This document shows, piece after piece, positions 17,938-27,053 of a stretch of DNA of 64,000 nt. This DNA comes from Rhizobium mayense (lineage in GTDB: Bacteria > Pseudomonadota > Alphaproteobacteria > Rhizobiales > Rhizobiaceae), in assembly GCF_030272705.1 (NCBI RefSeq), contig NZ_JARFYM010000019.1:1-64000 (forward strand), read 5' to 3'. The notes below the pieces were generated by a model, which worked only from the letters and a program-made list of their open reading frames with translations, searched no databases and had not been told where the DNA came from. Within the stretch, counting starts at the first letter, position 1. Every line of letters begins with the position of its first letter. The translations under genes were made by a program, and so were the position numbers.

Positions 17938-19785
17938 TCATTCCTTTGCCGGAGCGGATTCCGACGGTTCAATCATGATATCAGCACGCTTCGCGTCTTC
18001 ATAGTGCGGCTTGTCATGATGCACTTGAGCCAGCCGGTCAACCATGCCCAGTGCAATTTCTCGCTCTCCCATGATGACCGTATCGGCACCATATTGCTTG
18101 AGCACGTCGATTTCGGCTTCGGAATGGGCGCGGGCGACGATCAGGATCGGTGGATTGACGGCACGCGCCTGTTCGGCCGCACTGCACGCCTCGAAGGTGT
18201 TCGGAATGGCGATGACCAGGCTGCGCGCCCCGGCGATATTGGCATATGCCAGAACCGCCGCGGAGGCCGCATTGCCGTAGATCGCCTCGACTCCCTGCTG
18301 TTTGAGTTCGCCGATGCGGTTCTCGGAATCCTCGATGACCACGAAAGGCGTAGCGGAGGATTTGAGGTTTTCGCCGACAATGCTGCCGACGCGGCCGTAG
18401 CCGATCAGCACGACATGGCCGGCAAGTGTGGTCGCCCGCAGTCCCTCATCGCCAACGGTCTTGGCCAGTGGATCGACAAGGGCAGGCGAGGCTTTGCCCG
18501 TCGCCGACTGTTCCGCTTGCGCAGTAGGTTCTTTACTTTCCGGTGCCTCGCTCTGCCGCTTGGTTTCCAACATCTTTTGCAGCCAGTCACAAGCAATGAA
18601 GACAACCGGGTTGAAAATGATCGATATGATCGCGCCGCCGAGGATCAGGTCGCGGCCTTCGGCCGGCAGCAGTCCGAGATCTGCGCCGAGTGCGGCGAGG
18701 ATGAAGGAGAATTCGCCGATCTGTGCTAGGCTGGCGGAAATGGTCAGTGCCGTGCTCATCGGCTTGCCGAAGGCGAGCACGATGAAGAACGCGGCGACCG
18801 ACTTGCCGATGATGATGATGAACACGGTCGCCAGCAACGGCAACGGATTGTCGATCAGGATATTCGGATCGAACAGCATACCGACCGAGACGAAGAACAG
18901 CACGGCGAAGGCATCGCGCAGCGGCAAGCTTTCCTGCGCGGCCCGGTGGCTGAGCTCGCTTTCCGACAGGATCATGCCGGCGAAAAACGCGCCGAGCGCC
19001 AACGATACGCCGAAGAGTTTTGCAGCCCCGAAAGCGACGCCGAGCGCAATGGCGAGGACACCGAGGCGGAAAAGTTCACGCGAGCCGGTATGGGCGATGA
19101 GGTGCAGGATCCAGGGAATGATCCGCCGGCCGAAGACCAGCATCAGCCCGACGAAGGCCGCGACCTTGAGCAGCGTCATGGCGATGATGCCGGTGATCCC
19201 GAGATCGAGTCCCAACATCCGGTTCAGGCCGGCCGACAATGGCTCGGGCGTGCCATGACCGGAAATGCTGGCGGCGGCCGGAATGAGGACGAGAACCAGC
19301 ACCATGGCCAAGTCTTCGACGATGAGCCAGCCGACCGCGATCTTGCCGCGGTCGCTCTCGATGAGCCGACGCTCCTGCAAGGCTTTCAGGAGGACGACCG
19401 TCGAGGCGACGGAGAGCGCGAGGCCAAAGACCAGGTTGCCGCCGAGCGGCCAGCCCATCAGGGCGCCGAGCCCCCAGCCGAGCAGGGTTGCGAAGCCGAT
19501 CTGAACGATCGCACCGGGAACCGCTACGCCGCGTACCGACAGGAGATCCTTGAGTGAGAAATGCAGGCCAACGCCGAACATCAACAGGATGACGCCGATT
19601 TCGGCGAGTTCCGGCGCCAGGCTCTGGTCGGCGACGAAGCCGGGTGTGTGCGGGCCCGCGAGCACACCTGCAAGAAGATAGCCGACGAGCGGCGGCATCT
19701 TGAACCGATTGGCGATGGCGCCGAAGATGAATGCCAGTACGAGGCCCATGACGATCGTCGAAATCAAAGGCGTGTCGTGTGGCAT
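17938..19785 (-). CDS. Kef/YbaL-type cation:proton antiporter (CPA2) with RCK domain
   Basis: Membrane antiporter, probably potassium/proton. The N-terminal ~400 residues contain about a dozen hydrophobic helices with the CPA2 landmarks MPPLVGYLLAGVLAGPHTPG and LGAFFAGMILSESELSHRA. A charged linker follows, then a TrkA-N domain with the dinucleotide-binding motif VVLIGYGRVGSIVGENL. The 615-residue length and C-terminal RCK match the YbaL/RosB branch rather than KefB/KefC, and no KefF-like partner is adjacent. The ATG at 19785 is preceded by GAGGAG with six bases spacing; an upstream start at 19848 has no such site. It diverges from a small HTH gene. Confidence 0.9.
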   Translation of the reverse strand: MPHDTPLISTIVMGLVLAFIFGAIANRFKMPPLVGYLLAGVLAGPHTPGFVADQSLAPELAEIGVILLMFGVGLHFSLKDLLSVRGVAVPGAIVQIGFATLLGWGLGALMGWPLGGNLVFGLALSVASTVVLLKALQERRLIESDRGKIAVGWLIVEDLAMVLVLVLIPAAASISGHGTPEPLSAGLNRMLGLDLGITGIIAMTLLKVAAFVGLMLVFGRRIIPWILHLIAHTGSRELFRLGVLAIALGVAFGAAKLFGVSLALGAFFAGMILSESELSHRAAQESLPLRDAFAVLFFVSVGMLFDPNILIDNPLPLLATVFIIIIGKSVAAFFIVLAFGKPMSTALTISASLAQIGEFSFILAALGADLGLLPAEGRDLILGGAIISIIFNPVVFIACDWLQKMLETKRQSEAPESKEPTAQAEQSATGKASPALVDPLAKTVGDEGLRATTLAGHVVLIGYGRVGSIVGENLKSSATPFVVIEDSENRIGELKQQGVEAIYGNAASAAVLAYANIAGARSLVIAIPNTFEACSAAEQARAVNPPILIVARAHSEAEIDVLKQYGADTVIMGEREIALGMVDRLAQVHHDKPHYEDAKRADIMIEPSESAPAKE

Positions 19786-19825
19786 TGCAGTCTCCTCGAT
19801 ACTGGAAATCCCGTGCAGTTTATGA

Positions 19826-19852
19826 CATATTTGGCGTATGTTGACCAATATG
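19826..19852. promoter_or_regulatory. inverted repeat between antiporter and HTH gene
   Basis: CATATTTGG at 19826-19834 faces CCAATATG at 19845-19852, an imperfect dyad with one extra T. It lies in the ~100-base spacer between the divergent Kef-type and HTH genes and is a candidate operator for the HTH protein. This is inferred from symmetry and location. Confidence 0.35.
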
Positions 19853-19887
19853 GGTGGTTTTTAATCGTGAATCAAGGCGCCAACCCA

Positions 19888-20133
19888 ATGATTCTCACGC
19901 CTGCGCTCTGCCGGGCGGCGCGTGGGCTGCTCGATTGGACGCAGTCGGACATAGCCGGAAAAGCCGGCGTGTCACGAAGCACGATCCGCGACTATGAGGG
20001 CGGGCACCATGATATTCACCGGGCGACCGAGGCGCAATTGCGCCTGGCTTTCGAAGAGGGTGGCGTCGTCTTCGCGGAAATGCAGGAGCTTGGTTGGGGC
20101 GTCTACCTGCGCCGGGCTTCACATCACGATTGA
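19888..20133 (+). CDS. small XRE-like helix-turn-helix protein
   Basis: An 81-residue DNA-binding protein made almost only of an HTH domain: CRAARGLLDWTQSDIAGKAG then VSRSTIRDYEGG is a clear Cro/CI-type recognition helix. The C-terminal part (LRLAFEEGGVVFAEMQELGW) is typical of short rhizobial HTH proteins. The ATG at 19888 fits the domain edge; a GTG at 19867, with GGGTGG eight bases upstream, would add seven residues. The much longer open frame upstream is antisense to the antiporter and was not used. The last ten bases overlap the convergent glycosyltransferase gene. Confidence 0.75.
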   Translation: MILTPALCRAARGLLDWTQSDIAGKAGVSRSTIRDYEGGHHDIHRATEAQLRLAFEEGGVVFAEMQELGWGVYLRRASHHD

Positions 20134-21626
20134 GGTTTGGGGGCCAGGCAGCTTGGCGAAAGACGGTAGGCGTAGAGCGTCCTGCCTTTCATGTTGCCGA
20201 AATCCGGCGACCAGCGTTTGACGAGCTCCGACCGGCCTGCGGCGCAATCGAAGGGTTCGTCATCGATGTAAAGCACGTCGCCGGTTACACTGGAAGGCAG
20301 CGAAAATTTCTGCTCGTAGTAGCTCTTCGGAAAGCCGCCGTAGTTGCGAGCGTAGATATGAAAAGGCTTGCCCTTTAGCGTGTAGAACAGATCGGCGAGA
20401 ATATCTCGGTTATCGGCGACGATATCCGGCGTGTTCGCCTGGGCGGCGATATCGGCGATTTCCAGGCTGATGGCGCTGCGGCCGACATAGCGCTGCATGA
20501 TCAGATTGCCATTCGGCAGCTTGATGTCATAGGCGAACACGGTCAGGACCGGCAAAAGGAAGGCAACGACCGAGCCAATGATCAAAGAGATGACCAGACC
20601 CTTTTTCGTCAGGCGGTAAAGCAGCCAGACGGCAAGGATAGTGCCGGCGGCATAGGCCGTGACCGCCCAGTTGGCATAGGCCTTGGCAAACAGCGCCTGC
20701 AGCGTGATCAACGCCACGACCGGGATCGACAGCCAGACGAGCAGCTTTTCCCTGTCGTCGCTTTTGCCGCGGATCATCCGCCATGTCGCCCAGAGCATGG
20801 CATAGAAAATGATGGGCCCGACGACGCCGAATTGCGCCCCGACGAATCCGAGAGCGCCAAGCAAATGCTTCACCAGCCCGCCGCCGTTTCCGTCGCCATT
20901 CCAGTGGGCAATGCTTTCGGTATGGCGCACCGTTGCCGCATCATGGGCGAAATTCCACCAGAGATTCGGGGCGACCACTATGGCGCCGGCTATGGCGGCG
21001 ATGATCACGTCACGCCAGGCAATGCGCGCCGAACGCAACGTCAGCATGGCAACGCCGACACCCGGCAGCAGGAACAGCACGGAATATTTCGTCAGGAAGG
21101 CGACGCCGAGGCTGACACCGAGGATCAGCGCTTCAACGACGGACGAACGCTTGGTCAGGCCGAGAAAGGCCCAGATCGCAATCGTAACGAACAGGATCTG
21201 GATCGTGTCCGTCGATACCAGTACGGCCGAAAGTGAGGCGGCCGGCAGGGTGATGAAGATGACGCCGACCCAGGGCGCGATCTCGCGCCCGACGTCCCCC
21301 GCAATCAGTCGCCGCGTCGTCCGCATCAGCGTCAGCGCGGTGGCGAGATGGAAGAGCGGCGCGGAAACGCGGATCCAGAAGGTCGAATCCGAACCGGAAA
21401 TCGCGTTGAAGAAGCGGACGACCCAGGCGATCATTGGCGGCTTGGAATAATAGCCGAAGTCGAGGTTCTGGCCCCAGAACCAATATTGCGCCTCATCGAC
21501 AAACAGGTCCGTCGTGTTGAAGATCAACATCACCACGCGCCAAAGCGTGATGCCGAAGATGATTGCAAGGGCAAGCCGCAAGGAAAGTGCATGCTGACTT
21601 GTTTCAAAATGGGTCGTATCGGACAT
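20124..21626 (-). CDS. GT39/ArnT-like membrane glycosyltransferase
   Basis: Polytopic membrane enzyme that probably transfers a sugar from a polyprenyl-phosphate donor to lipid or protein in the periplasm. After the first helix comes FVDEAQYWFWGQNLDFGYYS, the acidic first-loop motif that carries catalytic residues in ArnT/PMT enzymes. About ten further hydrophobic helices follow, and a short periplasmic C-terminal part ends the protein; 500 residues suits the family. The start is uncertain between ATG 21626 and ATG 21665, neither with a good ribosome site. The substrate is unknown. Confidence 0.82.
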   Translation of the reverse strand: MSDTTHFETSQHALSLRLALAIIFGITLWRVVMLIFNTTDLFVDEAQYWFWGQNLDFGYYSKPPMIAWVVRFFNAISGSDSTFWIRVSAPLFHLATALTLMRTTRRLIAGDVGREIAPWVGVIFITLPAASLSAVLVSTDTIQILFVTIAIWAFLGLTKRSSVVEALILGVSLGVAFLTKYSVLFLLPGVGVAMLTLRSARIAWRDVIIAAIAGAIVVAPNLWWNFAHDAATVRHTESIAHWNGDGNGGGLVKHLLGALGFVGAQFGVVGPIIFYAMLWATWRMIRGKSDDREKLLVWLSIPVVALITLQALFAKAYANWAVTAYAAGTILAVWLLYRLTKKGLVISLIIGSVVAFLLPVLTVFAYDIKLPNGNLIMQRYVGRSAISLEIADIAAQANTPDIVADNRDILADLFYTLKGKPFHIYARNYGGFPKSYYEQKFSLPSSVTGDVLYIDDEPFDCAAGRSELVKRWSPDFGNMKGRTLYAYRLSPSCLAPKPQS

Positions 21627-21789
21627 CAATAGGGTCGATCTCGGTGCCGGGTCGTCCGGCTTCATACGGATTTATCGAGCCCGACGCTAGCTCTGGCGGA
21701 GCGAGAAAGACGGTAAGCACGGCCCGATGCCGCGCGCATAAGCTAAGTTGATGTGGGATTTGCGCGCCTATGGGCGTCTGAGGAAATAC

Positions 21790-21903
21790 TCAGAGCACGC
21801 GCGGGGCGGCCTTGCCGCGGGTCTCTTCGATGAGGCTCAAAAACACGAAGGCAGCGAGCGTCATGCCGGCCATCAGCGAAGCAGTCAAACCAAGAACAAT
21901 CAT
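21790..21903 (-). CDS. 37-residue single-pass membrane peptide
   Basis: A short open frame encodes MIVLGLTASLMAGMTLAAFV followed by FLSLIEETRGKAAPRVL: one hydrophobic helix of about 22 residues and a charged cytoplasmic-type tail. A strong GGAGAG ribosome site lies four to eight bases upstream of the ATG (the spacer reads GGAGAGAGCAATG), unusual in this otherwise weak-site neighbourhood. It is isolated: more than 160 bases from the glycosyltransferase start and on the opposite strand to the chemotaxis operon. I do not know its function. Small one-helix proteins of this kind often tune a larger membrane complex. Confidence 0.6.
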   Translation of the reverse strand: MIVLGLTASLMAGMTLAAFVFLSLIEETRGKAAPRVL

Positions 21904-22141
21904 TGCTCTCTCCGTGTCGACATCGAAGGTGTCTCTACTTGCCGGATTAGAATATGAAGCTTGCCTGTGACTTGCGGCTACTTGAGCCTTTACTCAAAAT
22001 CGCCGTCGGCAAAAATCGAACCCAGGATAGATTAAATCAAAACAGAATAGCTGCCTGGACTTATTAACCTTCAAGCAAGGAATTAACCATAAACATTGAA
22101 GCTGCACGTCGGAATGGGAAAACTGTCACTCGTTCTCACCA

Positions 22142-22185
22142 GGCATGAAGCCGCCCCGTCGTACCGGGTCAGATCCGGTATCCAT
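22142..22185 (+). promoter_or_regulatory. two-hairpin leader element of the chemotaxis operon
   Basis: GGC-ATGAA-GCC at 22142-22152 is followed by TACCGG (22162-22167), a 7-base loop and CCGGTA (22175-22180). The arrangement, sequence and spacing match the leaders of the four flagellin genes in this window, especially flaA. It lies about 120 bases upstream of the icpA start. The remaining ~400-base spacer (21904-22305) shows AT-rich stretches with TTAACC motifs near 22064 and 22083, but no convincing gene. Confidence 0.6.
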
Positions 22186-22305
22186 GTCATCAAACGGTCC
22201 GAAAACAGACTTTGATGAACGAGCGAGCTTCAGCGTCCCGGTCAATGGACCGGCGGCGACGTGCGCGTTTCCTCGTCTCTTCGTTGGGTCTGAGCCGGAT
22301 CATCA

Positions 22306-24000
22306 ATGGTTTTGCCGGCGTCGCTTGCGCCCGGCAGTTCGATGGGGACGATTTTGGCGCAGGATTCGCCGTCAGATCAGGCAGGACGGGCGCAGGCGGG
22401 CAGCCTTCGCGACCGCTTGCGTTTTGCTGGTCTCGATGCCGAGCAATGCCAAATCGTGCGCCGCAACCGGCCGATGCTTGAACCGCATCTGAAAGCCGGC
22501 CTGCGCGATCTCTTTCACCGTCTCCAGACCTTTCCCGACGCCGCCCGCAATTTTACCAGCGAAAGCCAGCTTGAACGCCTGCAGGACTTGCAATCCTCGC
22601 ATTGGGACGTGCTGACGGACGCTCGATTCGACAGTCTGTACGCCGAGCGCGTCAAGGTTCTCTCCGATACCGAAAGCAAGATGGGGCTCGACCCGCGCTG
22701 GCACGTCGCCGGCCACGGCGTGGTTCTGGAACATGTTCTCTCCGGTATCGTCGAGGAAATGGGTGGCCGTACCATCCTGCCTGGTGCCAAACGTCGTGCC
22801 CGTGAACTGAGCGAATTGATCGCCGCCGCCGTTCGCCTCGTCATGGTTGACGTCGAGATCGCCGTGTCGCTGCGCTTCAACGAGCTGCGCCTCAACCACC
22901 AGCGGGCACTTGCCGAACAACGCAGTGCGGATCACGCCGAAGCCGCCGGTCTCTTTGCCGATGTCATTCGCAGCCTCGCAGAACGCGATCTGACCGTCCG
23001 CCTGCCGGCCGATGGCCCGGAGGCCTATGCCGAACTGGCGCAGACGCTGAATGCCGCCCTGGACGACATCCAGCATCAATTTGCAGCGCTGTCCGCCAGC
23101 GTGCAGGCGGCCGAAGCGACAACGGACGCCATCGCCCGCGATTCCCGATTCCTCGCCCAGAATTCTACTGAGCAAGCTCAGGGGCTTGCGATGTCGGCAA
23201 AGCAGCTCACCGAACTTGCCGATCAGGTTCGCAACAATGCCGCGAGCACCCGGTCGGCCGAGCGTGCCACCGCCTCCACACGCGTTGCGGCCGAAGACAG
23301 CCGCCGCGTCGTCGGCCAGGCCATTTCCGCGATGGCCGATATCGAAAACTCGGCGGAAAAGATCGGCCAGATCATCGGCGTCATCGACGAGATCGCTTTC
23401 CAGACCAATCTGCTCGCGCTCAACGCCGGTATCGAGGCCGCTCGCGCCGGTGACAGCGGTCGTGGCTTTGCCGTCGTCGCCCAGGAAGTTCGCGCGCTGG
23501 CCCAGCGCTCCGCCGATGCCGCCCGCGAGATCAAGGCGCTGGTGACGGGCACCAAGGCGCAGGTCGATGCCGGCGTGCAGATGGTCGGCCGTACGCAGGA
23601 AGCGATCGGCAGCATCGTCCGCCAGGTGACCGATATCAACGATGCCATTTCCGGCATTGCCGCCGCCACCGACGAACAGGCGGCCGGTCTGCGCACGGTA
23701 ACGACGGACATCGGCAACTTCGGTGAACGCGCCGCCGCCACCGAAAACCTCGCCCGTCGCTCGGACGAAGGCGCCGATCATCTTCACACCGTCATCCTCG
23801 AACTTGGCCAGACGATCCGCGAATTCCGCCTTGAGCGCGAGCGTCGCCATGCGGCTGTGTCGCGTCCGCTGGCTGCGGTGCCACGCTCGCCAATCGCTCG
23901 GCGCGACGAAGGCGTCGTCCGGCCTGACGAGGGCAATGTAGCCGAATTCGATTTTCCGCTTCGCAGGGCCGGGCTTGGAGGCGAGCGGAATGCTTACTGA
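22306..24000 (+). CDS. icpA: soluble globin-coupled chemotaxis transducer IcpA
   Basis: First gene of the chemotaxis operon; a cytoplasmic transducer without membrane segments. The N-terminal ~170 residues form a sensor-globin fold (MGLDPRW marks the proximal-helix region), followed by a HAMP-like stretch and a methyl-accepting-type signalling hairpin with tip DEIAFQTNLLALNAGIEAAR. The residue expected to be the proximal heme histidine is Glu, and the usual methylated EE/EQ pairs near AMSAKQLTELADQ are missing, in line with S. meliloti IcpA being called transducer-like. No C-terminal CheR-tethering pentapeptide is seen. The start is uncertain: ATG 22306 or ATG 22342 (552 residues), neither with a clear ribosome site. 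Confidence 0.88.
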   Translation: MVLPASLAPGSSMGTILAQDSPSDQAGRAQAGSLRDRLRFAGLDAEQCQIVRRNRPMLEPHLKAGLRDLFHRLQTFPDAARNFTSESQLERLQDLQSSHWDVLTDARFDSLYAERVKVLSDTESKMGLDPRWHVAGHGVVLEHVLSGIVEEMGGRTILPGAKRRARELSELIAAAVRLVMVDVEIAVSLRFNELRLNHQRALAEQRSADHAEAAGLFADVIRSLAERDLTVRLPADGPEAYAELAQTLNAALDDIQHQFAALSASVQAAEATTDAIARDSRFLAQNSTEQAQGLAMSAKQLTELADQVRNNAASTRSAERATASTRVAAEDSRRVVGQAISAMADIENSAEKIGQIIGVIDEIAFQTNLLALNAGIEAARAGDSGRGFAVVAQEVRALAQRSADAAREIKALVTGTKAQVDAGVQMVGRTQEAIGSIVRQVTDINDAISGIAAATDEQAAGLRTVTTDIGNFGERAAATENLARRSDEGADHLHTVILELGQTIREFRLERERRHAAVSRPLAAVPRSPIARRDEGVVRPDEGNVAEFDFPLRRAGLGGERNAY

Positions 24001-24062
24001 CATCTCTGTTTTATGCGCATGCGGGCCGTGGGGCCCGATTTCAGTCAACAAGGAATAAAGCG

Positions 24063-24359
24063 ATGGCGAGCAGGAAAGGCGAAAAGACAATCAGTCTGGC
24101 CGCGGTGCTGGACCTTAACGAGGCCTCGACGCTTCGCGGCAAGTTAGTGGGGCTGCGCGGCAGCCATATCGTGATCGATGCATCAGGCGTCGAGAGGATC
24201 GGGGCCTTGTGCGTTCAGGTCATCATGGCCGCCGCCAAGACTTGGAATGAAGACAAGCTGTCCTTCACCTTTTCCAAGGTGTCGGACGCATTTCAAAAAA
24301 CGATGCAGTTGATTGGAGTCGACATCGATCATCTGCTTGCCAAGGAGATCCGGCAATGA
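24063..24359 (+). CDS. cheS: CheS, STAS-like chemotaxis protein
   Basis: A 98-residue STAS-fold protein. In S. meliloti the equivalent gene at this operon position encodes CheS, which binds CheA and speeds CheY1 dephosphorylation. Recognisable here are the STAS core HIVIDASGVERIGALCVQVI and an N-terminal AAVLDLNEASTLRGKLVGL. A good AAGGA ribosome site precedes the ATG, and the stop overlaps the cheY1 start by four bases. Confidence 0.88.
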   Translation: MASRKGEKTISLAAVLDLNEASTLRGKLVGLRGSHIVIDASGVERIGALCVQVIMAAAKTWNEDKLSFTFSKVSDAFQKTMQLIGVDIDHLLAKEIRQ

Positions 24360-24721
24360 AGAAAAAAGTGCTGACCGTGGATGATTCACGGACCATCCGA
24401 AACATGCTTCTCGTCACCCTCAACAATGCCGGCTTCGAGACCATTCAGGCCGAAGACGGCGTCGAGGGCCTCGAGGTTTTGGAAGAAGCAAACCCCGACG
24501 TCATCGTCACGGACATCAACATGCCGCGCCTTGACGGCTTCGGCTTCATCGAGGGCGTGCGCCGCAACGACAAGTATCGCGCCATCCCGATCCTGGTGCT
24601 GACGACCGAAAGCGACGCCGAAAAGAAGAACCGTGCCCGCCAGGCCGGTGCGACGGGCTGGATCGTCAAGCCCTTCGATCCCGCCAAGCTGATCGATGCC
24701 ATCGAGCGTGTAACCGCTTAA
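24356..24721 (+). CDS. cheY1: chemotaxis response regulator CheY1
   Basis: Single-domain receiver of 121 residues. The acidic pocket is DD at 9-10, the phospho-acceptor is Asp53 in TDINMPRLDG, Thr lies in LVLTTESD, and the conserved Lys is in VKPFDP. In S. meliloti CheY1 acts as a phosphate sink that drains CheY2-P back through CheA; the same role is inferred here from gene order. The start overlaps cheS by four bases. Confidence 0.93.
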   Translation: MKKKVLTVDDSRTIRNMLLVTLNNAGFETIQAEDGVEGLEVLEEANPDVIVTDINMPRLDGFGFIEGVRRNDKYRAIPILVLTTESDAEKKNRARQAGATGWIVKPFDPAKLIDAIERVTA

Positions 24722-24736
24722 ACAGGATCTGTTCCT

Positions 24737-27049
24737 ATGGATATGAACGAAATCAAAGAGATTTTCTTCCAGGAGTGCGAGGAGCAGCTCGCCGAACTGG
24801 AATCCGGTCTCCTGAAAATGAATGATGGCGACCGCGATCCGGAAACCGTCAATGCCGTCTTCCGTGCCGTTCATTCCATCAAGGGCGGGGCAGGGGCCTT
24901 CGGTCTGGACGACCTTGTCTCCTTTGCCCATGTTTTCGAAACCACGCTCGATTGTGTTCGATCCAACAAGCTGGAGCCGACCCAGGATGTCCTGAAGGTC
25001 ATGCTCAAGGCTGCCGACGTTCTGGCGGACTTGACCAACGCCGCCCGCGACGGCGGCAGCGTCGATCAGGCCCGCAGCAGGGGCCTGGTCAAGGAACTGG
25101 AAGCGCTGGCTCACGGCGAATTGCCGTCGGCATCCGCAGCCAGCGAAGTCGCACCGAAGCCTACAAAGGCCACAGCACCCGCGCCGGCCCCTGTCAAAGC
25201 CGCGCCCGCCCCAGCTCCCACGGATGATAGCGGCTTTCAGCCGATCCCCTTCAGCTTCGACGATGATTTCGGTAGTGACGAGGCCCTCGTGGCCATGCCG
25301 GAATATGAAGTCAGCTTCAAGCCGCGCTCCGATCTCTATGCCAAGGGCAATGATGCGACGCTGCTGCTGCGCGACCTCTCGCGTGTCGGCGAAATGAGCA
25401 TTCACTGCAATATGGACGCTCTCCCGGGCCTCGATCAGCTCGACCCCGAAGGCGCTTATTTGAAGTGGACGATCTCGATCAAGACGGACAAGGGCGAAGA
25501 CGCCATTCGCACCGTCTTCGAATTCGCCGAATGGGATTGCGAGCTCGATGTCCGGCTGGTCGAGGATTCGACCTCAGCTGCCGGCGATGATGAGTTGCCG
25601 ATGGTCCCAGTGCCCTTCGATCTCTCCGTTCTCGACGGAGAGGGTATCGAGCCGGCTGTGGAGGCCGCCGAGGAAGCGCCGAAGCCGAAGAACGACGCGG
25701 CCGCCGCCGTTGCCGCTGCTGAAACCGCAAGCAATGTCACGCAGCTTGCCGCCGCTGCCGCCCGCGTCGAAAAGAAGAACGATGCGGCTGCCGCCGCCGC
25801 TGCCGCCAGTGCCGCCGCGCAGAACAATGCCGCCGCCGGTGCCGGCCAGACCATCCGTGTCGATCTCGACCGTGTCGACCGACTGATCAACCTCGTCGGC
25901 GAGCTTGTCATCAACCAGGCCATGCTCTCGCAGAGCGTCATCGAAAATGACAATAACGGCGCATCCTCGATCAACATGGGCCTCGAGGAGCTGCAGCAGC
26001 TCACCCGCGAGATCCAGGACAGCGTCATGGCGATCCGCGCGCAGCCGGTGAAGCCGGTCTTCCAGCGCATGTCGCGCATCGTCCGTGAAATCGCCGATAT
26101 GACCGGCAAGTCGATCCGTCTGGTCACAGAGGGCGAAAATACCGAAGTCGACAAGACGGTCATCGACAAGCTGGCCGAACCGCTGACCCACATGATCCGC
26201 AACGCCGTCGACCACGGCGTCGAAACACCGGAAAAGCGCACGGCGCTCGGCAAGAACCCCGAAGGCACGGTTCGCCTGACGGCAAAGCACCGGTCCGGCC
26301 GCATCCTGATCGAACTTGCCGACGACGGCGCCGGCATCAACCGCGAGAAGGTGCGCCAGAAGGCGATCGACAACGACCTGATCCCTGCCGACGCCAATCT
26401 CTCGGACGAGGAAATCGACAACCTGATCTTCCTGCCGGGCTTCTCGACCGCCGACAAGATTTCCGACATTTCCGGCCGCGGCGTCGGCATGGACGTGGTC
26501 AAGCGTTCGATCCAGGCACTGGGCGGCCGCATCAACATCAGCTCCAAGCCGGGACAGGGCTCGGTCTTCACTATGAGCCTGCCGCTGACGCTCGCCGTCC
26601 TCGACGGCATGGTGGTGACGGTTGCCGGTCAGACGCTGGTAGTGCCGTTGACCGCGATCGTCGAGACCCTGCAGCCGGAAGCCGCCGCGATCCATTCCTT
26701 CGGCGCCAACCATCGCCTGATCTCGATCCGCAACAGCTTCTGCCCGCTGGTCGATGTCGGTCGCATCCTGAACTTCCGCGCCACGCAGGCCAATCCGGTC
26801 GAAGGTGTCGCGTTGCTGGTGGAATCGGAAGGCGGCGGACAGCGCGCTCTGATGGTTGATGCCATCCAGGGTCAGCGCCAGGTCGTGATCAAGAGCCTCG
26901 AAGCGAACTACACGCATGTCCCCGGCATTGCCGCCGCGACCATCCTTGGTGACGGGCGCGTCGCTCTCATCCTCGACGTCGATGCCGTGGTCGGCGCCTC
27001 GCGCGGCCAGTCGCTGAAGGCTGAAATGTCCTACGCAGCAGCAGGTTGA
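24737..27049 (+). CDS. cheA: chemotaxis histidine kinase CheA
   Basis: Phosphorylates CheY1, CheY2 and CheB in response to receptor state. Domains in order: P1 with His46 in VHSIKGGAGAFG; a P2-like region around residues 170-285 for response-regulator docking; a long Ala/Pro-rich linker (about 300-385) with several runs of alanine; P3 dimerisation; P4 ATPase with N box MIRNAVDHGVETPEKR and G boxes LADDGAGINREKV and SGRGVGMDVVKRSI; and a C-terminal CheW-like P5 domain. At 770 residues it is somewhat longer than the enteric enzyme because of the linker. It starts 15 bases after cheY1 and ends five bases before cheW. Confidence 0.96.
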   Translation: MDMNEIKEIFFQECEEQLAELESGLLKMNDGDRDPETVNAVFRAVHSIKGGAGAFGLDDLVSFAHVFETTLDCVRSNKLEPTQDVLKVMLKAADVLADLTNAARDGGSVDQARSRGLVKELEALAHGELPSASAASEVAPKPTKATAPAPAPVKAAPAPAPTDDSGFQPIPFSFDDDFGSDEALVAMPEYEVSFKPRSDLYAKGNDATLLLRDLSRVGEMSIHCNMDALPGLDQLDPEGAYLKWTISIKTDKGEDAIRTVFEFAEWDCELDVRLVEDSTSAAGDDELPMVPVPFDLSVLDGEGIEPAVEAAEEAPKPKNDAAAAVAAAETASNVTQLAAAAARVEKKNDAAAAAAAASAAAQNNAAAGAGQTIRVDLDRVDRLINLVGELVINQAMLSQSVIENDNNGASSINMGLEELQQLTREIQDSVMAIRAQPVKPVFQRMSRIVREIADMTGKSIRLVTEGENTEVDKTVIDKLAEPLTHMIRNAVDHGVETPEKRTALGKNPEGTVRLTAKHRSGRILIELADDGAGINREKVRQKAIDNDLIPADANLSDEEIDNLIFLPGFSTADKISDISGRGVGMDVVKRSIQALGGRINISSKPGQGSVFTMSLPLTLAVLDGMVVTVAGQTLVVPLTAIVETLQPEAAAIHSFGANHRLISIRNSFCPLVDVGRILNFRATQANPVEGVALLVESEGGGQRALMVDAIQGQRQVVIKSLEANYTHVPGIAAATILGDGRVALILDVDAVVGASRGQSLKAEMSYAAAG

Positions 27050-27053
27050 ACCT

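Noticed and set aside
22212..22481. 89-codon frame overlapping the icpA start
   Set aside because: Arg/Ser-rich translation, no ribosome site, and its second half overlaps the globin domain in another frame.
22372..24090. 572-codon open frame on the minus strand
   Set aside because: Antisense to icpA and caused by GC-rich third positions; no recognisable motif.
25574..26917. 447-codon open frame on the minus strand
   Set aside because: Antisense to the conserved kinase part of cheA; low-complexity shadow.
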